A stretch of DNA of 64,000 bases from Ulva prolifera (taxonomy: Eukaryota > Chlorophyta > Ulvophyceae > Ulvales > Ulvaceae): assembly GCA_023078555.1 (NCBI GenBank), contig CM041204.1, positions 406,923 to 470,922 of the forward strand. Direction: 5' to 3'. A program made the translations under genes and the position numbers. Shown in pieces: positions 60,443-64,000 of the stretch. The stretch's first letter is position 1, and every line of letters begins with the position of its first letter. Below the pieces are notes generated by a model. The model had not been told where the DNA came from. It did no database searches and was given only the letters and a program-made list of their open reading frames with translations.

Positions 60443-61960
60443 CTAAGACCAAGGCCATGCACATATCCACGCCGTTTGCGGTTGTTGAAGGTCCGAGTCT
60501 ATCCCAGTCTGTGGACATGACTTGGCAGAGCAGGTGCGTGGGTGGGTGCGTGGGTGAGCAAGATGCAGGTAGCATGGGGACAGACCACTGCGGCTTATCA
60601 GTGTCGCCCTGACCTCCAGCAGCTCGCAGTCGGATACTTCATTGCAGTCCACTCTCTCCAGATCTAGGGCTATGGCCTTGTCTGAGCGGGTCATGCTCGC
60701 GGTCGCCCGGATGTGGACTCCACCACGAAGGCAGAATGCAGCATACACCTTGCAGCAGTATTTTGGCGGGGCATGTGCTGCCCGGCCATGAGGACAGCCT
60801 GCATCATTCACTGGTCGTGTGCCGAAGCAACCTGCAAAACTTCGAAGGCCTGCTGTGTAGGAACGCCTCTTTCTCTTCACTGACTTGAGCTGGTTCATGA
60901 CCTCTAGGGCATGAACATGACCTTGCTCACAAGCCTTTTGCGCTGCACACGTGACGGGCAAAATCGTATTTGAATAAATCTTATTGAGCTTTCGTGAGCC
61001 GCAGATTGGCCAAGCGATTGCTTCCAGTTGGGAGCAGTCATAACTGACATTCAAATGTGGGAGCAGACACGAACGACAGACGGCACCTGCACTATCAGCA
61101 CGGCGCATGACACAGAAGTACACTTCGTGCCACCTGTTAAACACGTGATATGGCAGACATGTCTTGAACAAAAGCGCGGCCATCGCACAGCGCTAAGGGC
61201 AGTTGTGCATAGGACAGACCCAAATGAAACGGCAGCGCACCTCGAGCACGCCGTTTTGAGGCTCGACTTGCATCGACAACACCAGCTTTGACCATTCGGA
61301 TGCTGTGGCAGCTGACGACATCGATCGCGATAATGTAGTCTCTCCATTCCCTGGCGACCCGGTAACGCGGCATGGCAGAACCAGTAGGTAGCTACAACCC
61401 CGGAGGCCGGATTCCGCCCCTATGGCAATGGTATATGATGATGATGCGCAGGCTTCCACTACGTGGCGGACAAGGCCGCTGGCCTATGGCTCGCTTCTCA
61501 CTTACGGAGCATGCGGAGTGTCATCAACGAAATGCAACCAGCAGCGCCGTATAGCAACTGTACCTCCTATTCGCAATATTTGACGATCGTAAACTACATA
61601 CGGGTACGACCAGGCCAGATTTCGCAGCTTGCCAGCAGCGCGACTGCAGTGTACAGCGGTCAACGGCAGCCAGCGCAAACGCCAGATGTCGGTGAAAGGA
61701 CGATGGTCTGCTCTAGACATGGCCTTGCAGTCGTGGATGCTTCCGCACTGGGAGCTCTCGATGTGCATCTGTCTGAGTGATGAACAGCATGGCCCTGTGA
61801 GCATATGCATGTGTGGCTTCGCGGCACTAGGCCCCGAGATCCTCAAGGTCTCCTCAGCAGTCCAACATGTGTAGTCGCTGCGTCTGTGTAGCGACGAAGC
61901 GCTTGCTACAGTCAATACCCAGGACATCTCAGACGAGGGGCACCGCATGGCCATGTTCAT
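60443..61960 (-). CDS. Cys-rich protein, unrecognised
   Basis: Phase-consistent exons 61564-61960 (ATG), 61241-61458, 60614-61162 and a short last exon ending at 60443, about 410 residues. Donors are GGAG|GTACAG, GAG|GTGCGC and GAG|GTCAGG; acceptors are CACGTAG, GTTCAAG and one of two AGs near 60510-60525. The third exon is richest in Cys (AVCRSCLLP, SYDCSQLEA, YCCKVYAAFCLRGG, DCNEVSDCELLE) and has a basic KSVKRKRRS patch. There is no clear signal peptide and no domain I recognise. The single open frame 60443-61183 shows that much of this is open even without splicing. The first exon is the least certain. Confidence 0.42.
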
Positions 61961-64000
61961 GGTTGCGGTACCCCAACATTACGATGGCAAAGCACACCAT
62001 AGATAATTTTAAGAAATAATGAATTCTCAGAGGCTGTGTAGAGTGAGTTTTGATGCTGCTCAGCATCGTCATGTGCTCTGCGAGCAAGAATGCAGTTTCT
62101 CCTGCCTGCCATACAAATCGTTCAGTCGTCCTTCACTCCGACATCGTTATTGTTTCGGCTTCTATATGTCCACCATCTCCGGACGGTTGCTGTGGCCCGC
62201 CTGAAATGTGGGGAGCGCGTGCGATATCGCCTGCAACCACAACTGCAAATGATAGCCCGTTTAGCATCTGGCCACTGATATACATAGCAATTCACGGAAG
62301 TTCTGCAGTACGATGTATGCATTACTGGCTGGACAGTGGTGTGGTAGCGGTCAATCTCTGTACTGGTCCACTTGCTATGCAGGACTCATGCGGAGCATTG
62401 ATCCCTTTACTGCTTTGCGTAGAAGACCTTGTTAGGCTGTTGAATTGTACAGCAAGTCTGTGCAGCCCCGTTCAAGGTGTATACGTTTGCATGCTGTCCT
62501 CTTGTCCTGTGTGCCACCAAACAGCAGCCTGGAGGCAGCATGAAACCCATGCCGTGCTGCATACAAGACACGGCCACATCTGCGGTGGAGCTCGTGTGTG
62601 TGAATCCCACCGGCCGGGATCGGTGTCCAACAGAGCACCGGACGTCGCCCAGCAGCCTTCTGAACTGCAGCTCTAGCTTTCTCTCGATGCGATGTGGTGC
62701 ATCGTCGTAGCTTCATCTTTCTGTCTGCTGTATGATCATGCACTGCATACATCGCTGACGGTGCCCACAACGAAACACACCTTGCAGCCACCCCAACATT
62801 CAGGAGTAACTAACAATCACGCCGTTGGCACCATGCTTCAGCGTTTGCGTGTACACTGCTACTGCGCTCGGGTGAGAACTCCCACTCCGCTCACTGCTCG
62901 CCTCGGTGCTGGATCACACGTTCCAATTGATCAGCTTTCGTGAGATCTCGTGACCCGTGGTGCACCTGCTCCATGTTGTACGTGGCGGGCGTCCTCCTTA
63001 CACATATGCATGCCCCAGGCCGCCCTCTTCACACTTCGACACTGTGACTGGCCTGCGCCTGTAGCTGCTATGCGCATTAGGGCCTTGTGCCTTTACCCGA
63101 GGTCAGCGCACCGCACATGTGCTGCATGCATGTGCCGTTCAGGTGCAAGGGGCTCATCCTTCCCCGGACCGATGGATGCGCAGCCACACGGTGTGCCTCA
63201 GCTGCCGCTTGCAGCCGGCATACACATTCGCAAACATCCACATCTGGATTGATGCGTTTTTCCAATGCATCGCGCAGGGGCGATGGGCCGCTGCAGGCTG
63301 GTGTGGCCACGTGCCTTGGGGAACGGAGGCCACCAAAACATCTTCAAGGTCTGAATTCCGACACATGCAGGGATGGGCTTCGGCCATGCGGGGGCATTTC
63401 CGAGCTGCGACTCAGCATGAGTGCGGCAGCCTGTAGACATGTGCACGACGTTACAGAGTGCACTGCATAGGGAAGCACTGGTGCGGGTGTGGCCGTGGGG
63501 CAGTGGTGTTGCTGGTGTGGCAGTGTCGGCCGGGGGTAATGCCAACAGTGTTGGTGGTGGTGCACCTGGACTCCGGCGTCCGGGACGCCAGGGTGGATTG
63601 GCCCTGTCTGCAAATCGAAGTAAACCTGAATCTACTTAGCCGATCCTCAAGAGGACACTGACACCTCCGAATGAATGTATGTGGATGAGAGGTTCAATGC
63701 GCGAACATCAATCGGCATGTGGTGTGAGGTAACCTGTTGAGACAAATACCTTTAAATAGTGGTGCGTCAAGCGTATTTCAGGCCGAGGCCTGCTGCGATG
63801 CAACTTCAGTTTGCCACAGCAAGGCCAGAACCATCGACTCGATTGTGTGTCTCTGTCTAGACGTGCTTTGCGCGCAGAGCCATGCCTAATTGCGCTTCCC
63901 GGTCCTCCGAGAGCGCCTCGGCTGTACTACCTCCCACTGACGGCCGACACGCTTGTGGCGCGTCCTCCGCACAGATTTCAAGCAGTGCCACTGCAGCGGT
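61961..64000. other. right-end spacer, no supportable gene
   Basis: A 208-codon plus-strand frame (62050-62676) is open but its third-position GC is low for this genome and it has no splice or domain support. The dispersed motif aagtaaacctgaatctactt is at 63618. Confidence 0.45.

Noticed and set aside
62050-62676. 208-codon plus-strand frame
   Set aside because: Low third-position GC compared with the confirmed exons, no splice partners, no recognisable domain.
1-64000. CRISPR arrays, prophage, operons, rRNA genes
   Set aside because: No regularly spaced repeats, no phage or bacterial gene order, and no rRNA-like sequence; the window is intron-bearing eukaryotic DNA.

Overview
The window is nuclear DNA from a eukaryote. 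Genes are split by spliceosomal introns with GT..AG borders, donors are mostly GTGCGN, GTGCAT, GTAAGC or GTACGT, and acceptors usually end in GCAG. Genes sit singly on both strands, with no operons, no ribosome binding sites and no phage or plasmid genes. Exons are GC-rich and strongly GC3-biased, while spacers carry short interspersed and fold-back repeats and are full of the palindromic word CATGCATG. The gene set (plant-type purple acid phosphatase, Ser/Thr kinases, LRR proteins, a secreted protein with an acidic proline-rich linker) suggests a unicellular alga or other protist. I cannot name the group. All exon models were read by eye: an exon border was accepted when reading phase, splice dinucleotides and codon bias agreed. 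No transcript or database was available.

Layout. 0-4.1 kb (minus): a protein kinase gene whose C-terminal tail runs off the left edge. 10.5-23.4 kb (minus): three tandem copies of a four-transmembrane protein gene of unknown function, each with the same three-exon structure and an exactly 193-base middle exon, and each with a related TATA-containing block 0.7-0.9 kb upstream. 30.2-34.4 kb (minus): a seven-exon purple acid phosphatase with a signal peptide and all seven metal ligands. 35.2-37.0 kb (minus): a broken copy, and 39.5-42.9 kb (minus) an intact copy, of a large protein joining an N-terminal Skp1/BTB-like domain to an F-box-like motif and a leucine-rich repeat array. 45.8-49.75 kb (plus): a second kinase, paralogous to the first and sharing its intron position. 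50.8-52.0 kb (minus) and 51.9-53.2 kb (plus): two small unrecognised genes whose first exons lie antisense to each other. 54.3-57.5 kb (minus): a secreted protein with two PAN/apple-like repeats, a long Pro-Glu linker and a Cys-rich C-terminal domain. 60.4-62.0 kb (minus): a Cys-rich gene of unknown function. The remaining sequence is intergenic and holds repeats, including a short retroelement with an 18-base target duplication and a fold-back element with 47-base arms.

No pathway links the genes. Themes are tandem duplication (kinases dispersed; membrane protein triplet; LRR pair) and secretion (phosphatase, PAN protein, small Cys protein). The candidates for undescribed biology are the four-transmembrane triplet with its conserved upstream block and the Skp1-like/F-box-like/LRR fusion.
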